Shown: in pieces, positions 35,142-43,756 of the stretch
How the letters are laid out: each line of letters opens with the position of its first letter
Position numbering within the stretch: position 1 is the first letter of the stretch
From: Mucilaginibacter glaciei
GTDB taxonomy: Bacteria; Bacteroidota; Bacteroidia; Sphingobacteriales; Sphingobacteriaceae
Length of the DNA: 64,000 bases
Direction of reading: 5' to 3'
Assembly: GCF_014773245.1 (NCBI RefSeq)
Contig: NZ_JACWMX010000012.1
Coordinates: forward strand, 1-64,000
The notes under the pieces: generated by a model
What the model was told of the DNA's origin: nothing
Database searches by the model: none
Seen by the model: only the letters and a program-made list of their open reading frames with translations
Program-made: the position numbers and the translations under genes

Positions 35142-36389
35142 ATGATACAGCAAAAAACATGTGCTTTTTTATTGCTCTTGCTTATCCAGGCAGCATTTTT
35201 TCACATGCAGGCCTTTGTGTTAGTCATTACCGCAATAATTATTTTAATGCCTTTGAAACACCACTTTGTGGCTATAAAGGCAGCGCGCTTATTTTTGTTG
35301 CTGTTAGTACCGCTGGTATTTGGCTTGATGGCGGGGTTCGGCAATAATTCATATCTTATTTTTAAGGATATTTATTATTTCACCGTCCCGCTTATTTTTA
35401 TCACCTGCGGGGTTGTGCTGGCTTGCCGCCTATCTGTTGAAATGTTTTTGAAAACCCTGGTATTTGCAGGTGTTATCGGTTCTTTTGTAGTTACCGGTAT
35501 TTCTATATCCTACATTGGTTTTAGTGCCTTTACAGACCCTTATGCCGCACATTATGCGCAAGGTATTATTGGCACCCCCGGCCCACCCGTTGCCCTGGCG
35601 TGCCTGCTGCTATCGCAAAAATTCAACATCAAACTGTTTAACCGCACCTGGTTTAATATACTGGTTGCCATAAATGTTATGGGGGTTTACATGTTCGCGT
35701 CGCGTACTTACCTCATCATCACCTTATGCTTTTTGATATTGTTAGTAGCCGATAAGGTGAAAAAGTTATGGATAGCACCGGTGTTACTCGTGTCGATTAT
35801 CGGGTTAACCTTTATTCCCTTTGATGCATTAACCACTAATACTGACGGCACCTTTGTGAGTAAGCTATTGGGCTCGTTCTCAGAAATAAGCCTGGGGCAA
35901 TACAATAATGAGCAGGACATTAACTTGAGGTACCGTGGTTACGAATCTTTAATGGCGCTTAAAAGCTATAATGAAGGCGGTACGGTTAGCCATATTTTTG
36001 GTGAGTTAGGTAAACTGATCGATCTGAAAACCTTTGTGCGCCTGGGCGAGGATACCGACTTTCAGTACATACCCGTGCTTCACAATGGCTGGCTATATAT
36101 TTTGGTTAAGGTAGGTATAGCGGGGTTATTAACCTATGCCCTGGTTTTTTTTAGCCTGATAGTTGTCAACTGGCGCAAATATGCCGAAATAAAAGGCCGG
36201 CCGGCTATCCGTTTATTTGCCGCCTTAACATTGGGCTGCATCATTAGCCTGCTGCTTACCAATTATATAGTTAACGCTTTCTTTAATGTAGAGATGAGTG
36301 TTATCATGATCACTTTGGGTTATAGTTATCTCAATTTTCAATCGCTGACTTTTAAATGGGAACAGCAGCAACAAGCAATTAGTCATTGA
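35142..36389 (+). CDS. Wzy-like polysaccharide polymerase / O-antigen ligase-type membrane protein
   Basis: A 415-residue membrane protein with about ten hydrophobic helices. A large loop between about residues 230 and 310 (periplasmic in Wzy proteins) includes NLRYRGYESLMALKSYNEGG and a conserved-looking HNGWLYILVKVGIAGLL near 310. The shape and genetic position fit an oligosaccharide polymerase that links units flipped by Wzx, although primary sequence conservation in this family is always low. It lies between the acyltransferases and the first glycosyltransferase. Confidence 0.75.
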   Translation: MIQQKTCAFLLLLLIQAAFFHMQAFVLVITAIIILMPLKHHFVAIKAARLFLLLLVPLVFGLMAGFGNNSYLIFKDIYYFTVPLIFITCGVVLACRLSVEMFLKTLVFAGVIGSFVVTGISISYIGFSAFTDPYAAHYAQGIIGTPGPPVALACLLLSQKFNIKLFNRTWFNILVAINVMGVYMFASRTYLIITLCFLILLVADKVKKLWIAPVLLVSIIGLTFIPFDALTTNTDGTFVSKLLGSFSEISLGQYNNEQDINLRYRGYESLMALKSYNEGGTVSHIFGELGKLIDLKTFVRLGEDTDFQYIPVLHNGWLYILVKVGIAGLLTYALVFFSLIVVNWRKYAEIKGRPAIRLFAALTLGCIISLLLTNYIVNAFFNVEMSVIMITLGYSYLNFQSLTFKWEQQQQAISH

Positions 36390-36390
36390 T

Positions 36391-37152
36391 ATGGTTAGCC
36401 AGGCAAAATTAGCGGTAAAGGTAAGCGTTATCACGGTGGTTTATAACGCAGTGCACACTATTGAGGAAACCATCAGGAGCGTTATTAACCAAACGTATCA
36501 AAACATCGAATATATTGTAATTGACGGTGGGTCTACAGATGGTACGCTGGATGTTATCAAGAAATATCTACCGGCAAACAGTTATTTCAAAAGTGAACCG
36601 GATACAGGTATTGCCGATGCTTTTAACAAGGGCGTGGCAGTCGCAACCGGCGATTGGGTAGCTATTATCAATGCTGATGACTGGTATGTTTCGAATGCGG
36701 TTGAATCAATGATGAAAGCCGTAAACGACACCACGGATGTATGTTGCGGTAACATTATGCTCGTTGGCGAGAATGATTACCGGCGTGTTAAACCCAGCAA
36801 GGTAAACTGGTTAAATTACGGCATGTATATTATGCACCCTACCTGCTTTATCCGCCGGGAAGTATACGCATCAGTGGGCGATTACGATACCAGTCTGAGT
36901 ATAGCTATGGATTATGATATGCTGATGAGGATAAGGAACAGTGGGTTCAAGATCCAGTATATTGATGAGCTGGTTACCTATATGCGCACCGGCGGTGCCA
37001 GCAGCGATATCACCAGGATGCACCAGGAAGAGATTAAAGTGATCAAAAACCACTTGAACGGATACAGTTACTGGCTCTCCAGGGCTGTTAAATATGCGGA
37101 CATCATCCGTTGGCGTTTCTTTTACAAATCACCCTTTAAAGTGGTTGCCTGA
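36391..37152 (+). CDS. Glycosyltransferase family 2
   Basis: A 253-residue GT-A enzyme. The N-terminal VSVITVVYNAVHTIEETIRSVINQTYQNIEYIVIDGGSTDGT is the classical GT2 nucleotide-sugar site; the DxD equivalent is INADDWY near residues 95-100. The second half has MHPTCFIRREVYASVGDYD, common among bacterial polysaccharide GT2 enzymes. It likely adds a hexose to the lipid-linked unit in the cytoplasm. Its stop overlaps the next start by one base. Confidence 0.92.
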   Translation: MVSQAKLAVKVSVITVVYNAVHTIEETIRSVINQTYQNIEYIVIDGGSTDGTLDVIKKYLPANSYFKSEPDTGIADAFNKGVAVATGDWVAIINADDWYVSNAVESMMKAVNDTTDVCCGNIMLVGENDYRRVKPSKVNWLNYGMYIMHPTCFIRREVYASVGDYDTSLSIAMDYDMLMRIRNSGFKIQYIDELVTYMRTGGASSDITRMHQEEIKVIKNHLNGYSYWLSRAVKYADIIRWRFFYKSPFKVVA

Positions 37153-38447
37153 TGGAAAGAAAGAAAATCCTAATATCTGCCTACGCACTTTCGCCCGTTA
37201 AAGGATCAGAGTTTGGTGCAGCATGGAGTACTATAACCAACCTGGCTACACAGCATGACCTGTGGGTGCTTTATGGTATATCAGACGACCACATGGGCGA
37301 TACGCTTACGTTAGATAAATACATTAAACAAAACCCGGACCCTTCTATCAATTTTATAAAAGTACAAGGTGGCAGGCTGGCCAACTGTATTAACCTTTTA
37401 AATAAAGCAGGAGCCGGATGGTTCTTTTACCCTGCTTATTATCTGTGGCAAAAAAAGGCATTGACAGCCGCCAGGGAAATTTTAAGCGAAGTGCCTATTG
37501 ATGTTGTGCACCAGTTAGGGCCCATAGGTTTTCGTGAGCCCGGTTTTTTATGGCAGCTGGATAAACCTATGGTTTGGGGCCCGATTGGGGGGATGATCAC
37601 TATCGATAACCGGTTATTGGAGGGCAAACCTTTTATTACCCGTTTAAAGGCCACGGTAAAAACAGGGATAAATTATATGCAATTAAATCATTCATCCCGC
37701 ATAAGGTCTGCTTTTGAAAAGGCAGGGGTGCTTGTAGCGGCAACACGTACCGGGCAGCGTATCATCGAACAGAAATTTAACAGGAAAAGTTACCACATGC
37801 CCGAAACATGGCTTAAAGAACACGCCTATAACCTTGCGGATAAATTTGAAAATATATCTCCAGAGGTGCAATTGGTTTGGTCGGGGTCGCACATCGACCG
37901 TAAGAATTTGCAACTGTGCTTGCATGCACTGGCCAAAGTAAAGGCAGGCAACTGGTGCCTGAATGTATTGGGCAGCGGCCCGTTAACCCCCGCCTGGAAA
38001 AAACTTGCCAGAGAACTTAAATTGGATACACATATTAAGTGGCACGGCCATTTAGACCGGGATAGTGCGCTAAACATCATGAAAGGCGCGCATTTGCATA
38101 TCATAACCAGTATTGCAGAGGATAACCCGAACGTGGTTTTTGAAGCTTTGAGCTTTGGGGTGCCCACCCTGACTATAGACCACTTTGGTATGGCAGATAG
38201 CGTGTGTAACAGGTGCGGGGTGCGGATAACCGTTGCTGAAAACAAAGTAATGATGGTTAATATGGCAGCCGCCATAACACGCCTTTTGGCTGATACCGAA
38301 ATGCTAAAAAAAATGGCTGCTGCTGCATTGGTTTGCGCCCTTGCGCATCACCGCGAAAAGCGGCTGGCAATGCTTAACACATTTTATGCAGAAGCAATTC
38401 AGATTTACAACAAACAAGAAGTTGGTGCCGGATATATTTTAACTTAA
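37152..38447 (+). CDS. Glycosyltransferase family 4-like protein
   Basis: A 431-residue GT-B enzyme. The N-terminal KKILISAYALSPVKGSEFGAAW is the usual opening of this branch (GEE/GSE loop), with a conserved-looking HQLGPIGFREPGFLW and WGPIGG. The C-terminal donor domain shows LVWSGSHIDRKNLQ, LNVLGSGPLTPAWKK, and EDNPNVVFEALSFGVPTLTIDHFGM, the E-x7-E motif region (E...E of GT4). It probably transfers a sugar from a nucleotide donor. It starts at the base that ends the GT2 gene. Confidence 0.9.
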   Translation: MERKKILISAYALSPVKGSEFGAAWSTITNLATQHDLWVLYGISDDHMGDTLTLDKYIKQNPDPSINFIKVQGGRLANCINLLNKAGAGWFFYPAYYLWQKKALTAAREILSEVPIDVVHQLGPIGFREPGFLWQLDKPMVWGPIGGMITIDNRLLEGKPFITRLKATVKTGINYMQLNHSSRIRSAFEKAGVLVAATRTGQRIIEQKFNRKSYHMPETWLKEHAYNLADKFENISPEVQLVWSGSHIDRKNLQLCLHALAKVKAGNWCLNVLGSGPLTPAWKKLARELKLDTHIKWHGHLDRDSALNIMKGAHLHIITSIAEDNPNVVFEALSFGVPTLTIDHFGMADSVCNRCGVRITVAENKVMMVNMAAAITRLLADTEMLKKMAAAALVCALAHHREKRLAMLNTFYAEAIQIYNKQEVGAGYILT

Positions 38448-39608
38448 ATGATAAGTGACATGGAAAGCAATCAAAAAAAGATCAGGCTGGGTATTGATGC
38501 AAAATGGTATTTTGACGGCCCCCCCAGCGGGCATATGGTTGTTAAAAACCTGGTAGACCAGATGGTAACCAGGCACGATGAATTTGAATTATGCCTTTTT
38601 CTGTGCAGCAAGCATAAAAACCTGGCAAAAAGTCATTTTCCGCAAGGGATAGAACTTATTTTTTTACCCAATGTGCCTAATATGATCGCTAACATGTTTG
38701 TGGTACCCTATTTTGCAAACGCGCACAAGTTGGATGCAGTAATGTTGCAGAATTTTTTGGGGCCGTGGTCCGACAAGCTTTTTAAGGTAGTTTATATACA
38801 CGATGTGCTTTTTTTAGATTACCCCGAATACTTTACTAAAAACGAGCTAAAGTATTTTAATTTCATCAGGAGATATGCGATAAAGGCCAATTTGGTGATC
38901 ACTATATCTGAAACGGAAAAAAAGCGGATGGTGCAAAATTACGTGGCCCGGTCTGCAAAGATCTCTGTGGTACATCACGGTATCGATGAGAAATTCAAGC
39001 CATTGTGCAATTGCCAGGCAGCGATTGTTCAAACCGTGAAGGAGAAGTACAATTTGCCTGACAGGTATCTGCTTTTTGTAGGTAGGATCAATATACGGAA
39101 GAACCTGGATAATTTGATCAAAGCGCTTGGAATGTTAATTGACAGCGATGTAAAGCTGGTAGTTGTAGGCGAACGCACTGCCTTAAATTTAAAATTAGAA
39201 GAGATGATTGCTGCCGAGCAACTTGGCGGTAGGGTGATATTTACAGGCCACGTGCCGGAGGAAGACCTGTATACCGTTTATGCTAACGCAACAGTATTTT
39301 GTTTCCCATCTTATGCAGAAGGTTTTGGGTTACCACCCTTAGAGGCTATGCGTTGTGGGGTACCTGTTGTAGTATCTGACCGTACCGCTATGCCGGAAGT
39401 TTGCGGTGATGCCGCCTTATACGCTAACCCGGATGATGCAGAAGATATTGCCCGTAAAATACGGGTATTGCTTAACGACCATTCATTTTATCTAAAAAAA
39501 GCAGATGAAGGAATTGCCCAGTCAGAAAAATACTCCTGGAAAAAGTCTGCAGATGATATATTAAATCTTATAAGCCACGGATATGATCATAGCAAAAGTT
39601 ATAGGTAA
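38448..39608 (+). CDS. Glycosyltransferase family 4
   Basis: A 386-residue GT-B enzyme. The N-terminal half starts RLGIDAKWYFDGPPSGHMVVKNLV; the C-terminal half has LFVGRINIRKNLDNLIKA, LVVVGERTALNLKLEEM, VIFTGHVPEEDLYTVYANA, and the donor-site motif PSYAEGFGLPPLEAMRCGVPVV, typical of retaining GT4 mannosyltransferase-like enzymes. It immediately follows the previous gene and overlaps the next acyltransferase by 26 bases. Confidence 0.92.
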   Translation: MISDMESNQKKIRLGIDAKWYFDGPPSGHMVVKNLVDQMVTRHDEFELCLFLCSKHKNLAKSHFPQGIELIFLPNVPNMIANMFVVPYFANAHKLDAVMLQNFLGPWSDKLFKVVYIHDVLFLDYPEYFTKNELKYFNFIRRYAIKANLVITISETEKKRMVQNYVARSAKISVVHHGIDEKFKPLCNCQAAIVQTVKEKYNLPDRYLLFVGRINIRKNLDNLIKALGMLIDSDVKLVVVGERTALNLKLEEMIAAEQLGGRVIFTGHVPEEDLYTVYANATVFCFPSYAEGFGLPPLEAMRCGVPVVVSDRTAMPEVCGDAALYANPDDAEDIARKIRVLLNDHSFYLKKADEGIAQSEKYSWKKSADDILNLISHGYDHSKSYR

Positions 39609-40296
39609 GTTAAAGGGGCAGCCAAATTATAAGTGGGAAAGCACTTACACTTTACGCGATTTGTTCACCATTACGGCCGGCCGCGGCTGGCAATTGATAC
39701 GCGGCGTCTGGAAAAGGTTTTTTTTTAGAAATACCGCCGGGCTTTTGTTTATCGGTAAAAAAGTAACTATTAAACATGCCTACCTGTTAACAGCCGGCAA
39801 AAACTTTATTATTGATGATAATACTTATATAAACGCACTTTCATTTGATGGCATAGTCGTAAAAGACAACGTTTCCATCGCCCGTGACTGTACCCTGATT
39901 TGTACCGGCATCGTATCACAAAAAGGTAAAGGTATTACCATAGGCCATAATACAGGTATCAATTGCAACGCATACCTGGGTGGGCAGGGCGGGATAGATA
40001 TTGGCAATGATGTGATTATCGGGCCCGGCGTTAAAGTGTTTTCAGAGAATCACAATTATGCTGATATGAATGTGATCATTAAAGATCAGGGTGTATCACG
40101 TAATAAGGTAAGTATCAAAAATAATTGCTGGATTGGCGCCAACGCAACCATTTTAGCGGGAGTTACTATTGGTGAGGGTAGTATAATTGCAGCAGGTACA
40201 GTGCTTACCAAATCCGTTCCTGCCAATTCTGTTGTTGCCGGCATACCCGGCCGTGTTATTAAACAAAGGTTACAGCAGCAAGTTTATGAAGCATAA
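39583..40296 (+). CDS. Left-handed beta-helix acyltransferase
   Basis: A 237-residue protein whose start overlaps the preceding glycosyltransferase by 26 bases. Hexapeptide repeats run from about residue 70 to 220. The likely catalytic His is in VKVFSENHNYADMN; then ISIKNNCWIGANATILAGVTIGEGSIIAAGTVLT in the shape KVSIKNNCWIGANATI and a final VAGIPGRVIKQR. It probably uses acetyl-CoA to decorate the polysaccharide. It overlaps the next gene by 11 bases, a sign of translational coupling. Confidence 0.87.
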   Translation: MIIAKVIGKLKGQPNYKWESTYTLRDLFTITAGRGWQLIRGVWKRFFFRNTAGLLFIGKKVTIKHAYLLTAGKNFIIDDNTYINALSFDGIVVKDNVSIARDCTLICTGIVSQKGKGITIGHNTGINCNAYLGGQGGIDIGNDVIIGPGVKVFSENHNYADMNVIIKDQGVSRNKVSIKNNCWIGANATILAGVTIGEGSIIAAGTVLTKSVPANSVVAGIPGRVIKQRLQQQVYEA

Positions 40297-40828
40297 TTTC
40301 GATCTCATAAAAGGGTCCTGTATTTATATGGTATGCGCGTTTATAAGCCTATTGCCGTTTCACACCTTGCGGATATTGATGTTAAGGATATTAAGGGCCC
40401 GGATTGGAAAAAAGGTAGGGCTTTACCGTAACTTCGAGGTGCGGAGCCCCTGGAAATTAAGCATTGGTAACAGTACAGTTATAGGGCATGGGGCATTGCT
40501 TGATGCCCGTATGAAGTTAACAATAGGGAATAATGTTAACCTAAGTAACGAGGTGATGATTTGGACACTGCACCATGATTATAACAGTGCATCATTTGAA
40601 TCGGTAGGTGAGCAGGTAATTATCGAAGACTATGCCTGGATCTGCTCGCGGGCTATTATTTTACCGGGTGTAACAATTGGCAAAGGGGCCGTTGTGGCTG
40701 CCGGTGCTGTGGTAGTCAGGGATGTGCTGCCATATACCGTAGTGGGTGGTGTGCCGGCTAAACAAGTTGCCTTGCGCAGTAAAGATCTCAACTATGACCT
40801 GGGCAACGGGATCCTACCCATAATTTAA
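40286..40828 (+). CDS. Left-handed beta-helix acyltransferase (WcaF/colanic acid type)
   Basis: A 180-residue protein, taking the ATG at 40286 (MKHNFDLIKGS), because upstream starts run deep into the previous gene. The N-terminus is hydrophobic (CAFISLLPFHTLRILML). The catalytic region VMIWTLHHDYNSASFE includes the conserved His pair, followed by YAWICSRAIILPGVTIGKGAVVAAGAVVV and GGVPAKQVALR. It is one of five acyltransferases in the locus. Confidence 0.87.
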   Translation: MKHNFDLIKGSCIYMVCAFISLLPFHTLRILMLRILRARIGKKVGLYRNFEVRSPWKLSIGNSTVIGHGALLDARMKLTIGNNVNLSNEVMIWTLHHDYNSASFESVGEQVIIEDYAWICSRAIILPGVTIGKGAVVAAGAVVVRDVLPYTVVGGVPAKQVALRSKDLNYDLGNGILPII

Positions 40829-40831
40829 CAG

Positions 40832-41497
40832 TTAGAGTTTCCAGGTGATATTGCTTTTTAATATTTTGATGGGATTGCCACCAAAAATATTTTTTTCTCC
40901 GGTAAGCTTTTTTGTCACTAATGAACTTGCCGCCACAATACAGCCGTTAGGGATCACCGCCCCTTTTAGTACCGTGCACTTGCAGCCTATCCACACATTG
41001 TCGCCTATAAATATATCAGCAGGATAATTGATCTTATTGCCGCCTTCGTCAAAAATATGATGAAAGTCTGTATCCATCACCAGCGATTCCCAGGACATAC
41101 TGGTATTTTTACCAATAACTATTTTTTGTTCTGTTACCAATGCGCACTCGGTGCTCATATTAAAGTTTTCGCCAATATTTAATTGTGCGCCTTTACTCAC
41201 TATTAATTTGCACCCGTGCATGATAAAGGCACGGCCGTTGAAAATCACATCACCACTCACTTCCCAAACAGCGCGTGATCTTTTAAAATCTGAGATACCT
41301 ACCTGCCCGTATCCTATCTGCACCATCGCTGTTTTTACAGGGCCGGTTATAATCACCCGCCCCTTAATTTTATGCAAAAAAACATTCCTGCCAATTAAAA
41401 CAGGGAGCTTAACGGCTGTTTTAAAAGGGAAGTATTTAAAGTTGAAGTATATTGTTTTAAATGTTAACCTGCTAAGAAATTTTAGGATTTTACTCAT
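40832..41497 (-). CDS. Left-handed beta-helix acyltransferase, inverted in the locus
   Basis: A 221-residue protein on the strand opposite to its neighbours, 3 bases from the convergent WcaF-like gene. The hexapeptide segment KIVIGKNTSMSWESLVMDTDFHHIF carries the likely catalytic His residues, and FIGDNVWIGCKCTVLKGAVIPNGCIVAASSLVTK is typical. It is most like the acyltransferase at 34495. The inversion implies its own promoter in the gap 41498-41761, shared divergently with the next glycosyltransferase. Confidence 0.85.
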   Translation of the reverse strand: MSKILKFLSRLTFKTIYFNFKYFPFKTAVKLPVLIGRNVFLHKIKGRVIITGPVKTAMVQIGYGQVGISDFKRSRAVWEVSGDVIFNGRAFIMHGCKLIVSKGAQLNIGENFNMSTECALVTEQKIVIGKNTSMSWESLVMDTDFHHIFDEGGNKINYPADIFIGDNVWIGCKCTVLKGAVIPNGCIVAASSLVTKKLTGEKNIFGGNPIKILKSNITWKL

Positions 41498-41761
41498 GTA
41501 AAATTTAATTAATCGTTATAGTAACAATAAGCCAAAGCAATTCTAAAATATACCAATAAACGCTTTAAAACGCAGGAGGTCTACTGTCCTTTTAATATTC
41601 TTTTTGTTCTCAATAATAACGTTTGTTCACTCCATCCAAAACGGCTGAAAATATTAATTGCAGCATACTATTCGCCATTTTTACATTGATAAAGCCAGTT
41701 GATAGCTTTAAAAATAAGCTATTACGATCAATGAAAAAGAAATCTACTAAAATATTTATAT
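41498..41761. other. Divergent intergenic region in the exopolysaccharide locus
   Basis: A 264-base A+T-rich gap between the inverted acyltransferase and the DUF1972-type glycosyltransferase. It probably holds promoters for both directions. No gene or clear motif was identified. Confidence 0.4.
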
Positions 41762-42928
41762 ATGCGAATAGCTATCATCGGAACAAGGGGAATACCAAAC
41801 CATTATGGTGGTTTTGAACAATGCGCAGAATACCTGGCAGAGGGATTGGTGAAAAAGGGATATGATGTAGTGGTCTACAATTCCCACAATCATCCCTATC
41901 AGAATAGTGAATGGCGGTCTGTAAAGATATGCCATTGCTACGATCCGGAGAATAAGATTGGTACTGCAGGGCAATTTATATATGACCTGAACTGTATACT
42001 GGACCTGAAGCGAAAAGATTTTGACGTGATATTGCAATTAGGTTATACCAGTAGTTCGGTATGGAACTGGCTTTTGCCGCGTAATGCTGTAGTCACAACA
42101 AATATGGATGGCCTGGAATGGACCCGATCCAAATACTCCAAACCTGTACAACGTTTTTTAAAACTTGCAGAAAAACTTGCCGCTGTAAAAAGTGACCACC
42201 TGATAGCCGACTCGCTTCAGATTCAAACCTATCTGAAAGATAAATATGGAAGGGAAGCCACTTACATACCTTATGGTGCAGAGTTATTTGACGACAATGA
42301 TACATCGGTACTGGATGAGTACAAACTGCGCCCCTTTAACTACGATATGTTAATTGCCCGGATGGAGCCTGAAAATAGCCTGGAGGTAATTTTAGAGGGC
42401 GTGGCTAAAGCAAATTTAGATCGCCCATTTTTAGTGATAGGGTGTGCTAAAACCAAGTATGCGAAGTATCTGAAAAGTAAATTCGGACATTGTAAGCAAA
42501 TCCGGTTTTATAACGGTATCTATGATATGGACAAGCTCAACAATTTAAGGTATCATGCTAATTTGTACTTTCACGGGCACACCGTTGGCGGTACCAACCC
42601 TTCTTTATTAGAATCGATGGCTTCTAACAGCCTCATTTGTTCGCATAAAAATAAGTTCAATTGTGATGTATTAGGCGATGATGCCTTATATTTTTCAACA
42701 CCTGCTGATGTTAGCGGTCATTTGCAAACCGCAAAAAAAAGCACCGGCCAATACGCAACAATGATGGCCAATAACCGTCAAAAAATAAAGGACGTTTACA
42801 GTCGTGAAAATATTGTGAATGCCTATGCCAATCATTTCGAAGCAATAGTTAGCCAAGCCAGAAAAGCTAAACAATATGTTGCAATTCCAAATCAAAAAGA
42901 GATATCATTCCAGTTGAAAAACTCCTAA
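41762..42928 (+). CDS. Glycosyltransferase with DUF1972 N-terminus
   Basis: A 388-residue GT-B enzyme. The N-terminus RIAIIGTRGIPNHYGGFEQ is diagnostic of the DUF1972 branch, often rhamnosyltransferases. Downstream parts include NMDGLEWTRSKY, SDHLIADSLQIQTYL, LIARMEPENSLEVILEG, and HGHTVGGTNPSLLESMASNSLI, where the last Glu region is the donor-site motif. It restarts the plus-strand run after the inverted gene and precedes the export lipoprotein by 11 bases. Confidence 0.92.
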   Translation: MRIAIIGTRGIPNHYGGFEQCAEYLAEGLVKKGYDVVVYNSHNHPYQNSEWRSVKICHCYDPENKIGTAGQFIYDLNCILDLKRKDFDVILQLGYTSSSVWNWLLPRNAVVTTNMDGLEWTRSKYSKPVQRFLKLAEKLAAVKSDHLIADSLQIQTYLKDKYGREATYIPYGAELFDDNDTSVLDEYKLRPFNYDMLIARMEPENSLEVILEGVAKANLDRPFLVIGCAKTKYAKYLKSKFGHCKQIRFYNGIYDMDKLNNLRYHANLYFHGHTVGGTNPSLLESMASNSLICSHKNKFNCDVLGDDALYFSTPADVSGHLQTAKKSTGQYATMMANNRQKIKDVYSRENIVNAYANHFEAIVSQARKAKQYVAIPNQKEISFQLKNS

Positions 42929-42939
42929 TTACTAACTAA

Positions 42940-43737
42940 ATGATAAAAACAAAACAGATAAATTTAAGTACATCTTTTTTTTTATATGGCTTGATTGTGA
43001 GCGTATTATGTTCTTGCTCTTATAAACCCAATCAAGTGCTATTTGAAAGGAAGGTGATTAACACAGCAGCATCTGACAATACCGAGGGTAATTTACAGGC
43101 TTATAAAATTCAAAGCCAGGATATTTTGCAGGTACGTAACCTTCAAAACCTAAAACTAATTGTAAGCGACATCGGAAACGGAGCTGCTGGCCCATCATCG
43201 TCAACGGATTTGCAGGGGCAGAATTATACGGTAGAGGATGACGGAAATGTCACCTTGCCTGTATTAGGCAGGGTTGCGGTGGCTGGCTTAACAAAATTGG
43301 AAGCAACCGATAAAATTGAAGCACTGTACCGTAAAACGGTGATCAAAGACCCTATCATTGAAGTTAAACTGGTTAATTTGACGGTAACTATATTAGGCGA
43401 AGTACGCTCCCCTGGTAACTATCCCTTGCTGAAAGACCGTACAACTCTGGTAGAAATGATTGGCCGAGCCGGCGGGATAACAGATAAAGCGAATGAAAAA
43501 CGGGTAAAGATAATACGTGGTGGCGTGCTTAACCCGCAGGAATATGAAATAGACTTAAGCGACATGTCCTCGATGTCTAACCCGGCAATGATCTTGCGCA
43601 ACCAGGATATTGTGTACATAGGCCAAAATAAGCGGGCTATAAGAAACGACAAACTTCAAAATTTTTCGACAATCGTACAGCCGGCATTACTTTTAATAAA
43701 TACCGCATTATTGATTTTTACACTTACCAAAAATTGA
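42940..43737 (+). CDS. wza: Polysaccharide export outer-membrane lipoprotein (Wza type)
   Basis: A 265-residue protein with a lipoprotein signal (hydrophobic run ending SVLCSCSYKP). The poly_export domain begins at YKIQSQDILQV with a 30-residue insertion, then YTVEDDGNVTLPVLGRVAVAGLT, and the SLBB domain runs VTILGEVRSPGNYPLLKDRTTLVEMIGRAGG. A final hydrophobic helix (PALLLINTALLIFTL) could span the outer membrane, as in Wza. With wzc it forms the export complex. The wzc gene is about 10 kb upstream rather than adjacent, which is unusual for this pair. Confidence 0.92.
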   Translation: MIKTKQINLSTSFFLYGLIVSVLCSCSYKPNQVLFERKVINTAASDNTEGNLQAYKIQSQDILQVRNLQNLKLIVSDIGNGAAGPSSSTDLQGQNYTVEDDGNVTLPVLGRVAVAGLTKLEATDKIEALYRKTVIKDPIIEVKLVNLTVTILGEVRSPGNYPLLKDRTTLVEMIGRAGGITDKANEKRVKIIRGGVLNPQEYEIDLSDMSSMSNPAMILRNQDIVYIGQNKRAIRNDKLQNFSTIVQPALLLINTALLIFTLTKN

Positions 43738-43756
43738 TGATGCCTGAACTAAAGCT

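Noticed and set aside
40187..40285. An upstream start for the WcaF-like acyltransferase
   Set aside because: It would overlap the previous gene by 110 bases; ATG 40286 gives a family-like N-terminus.
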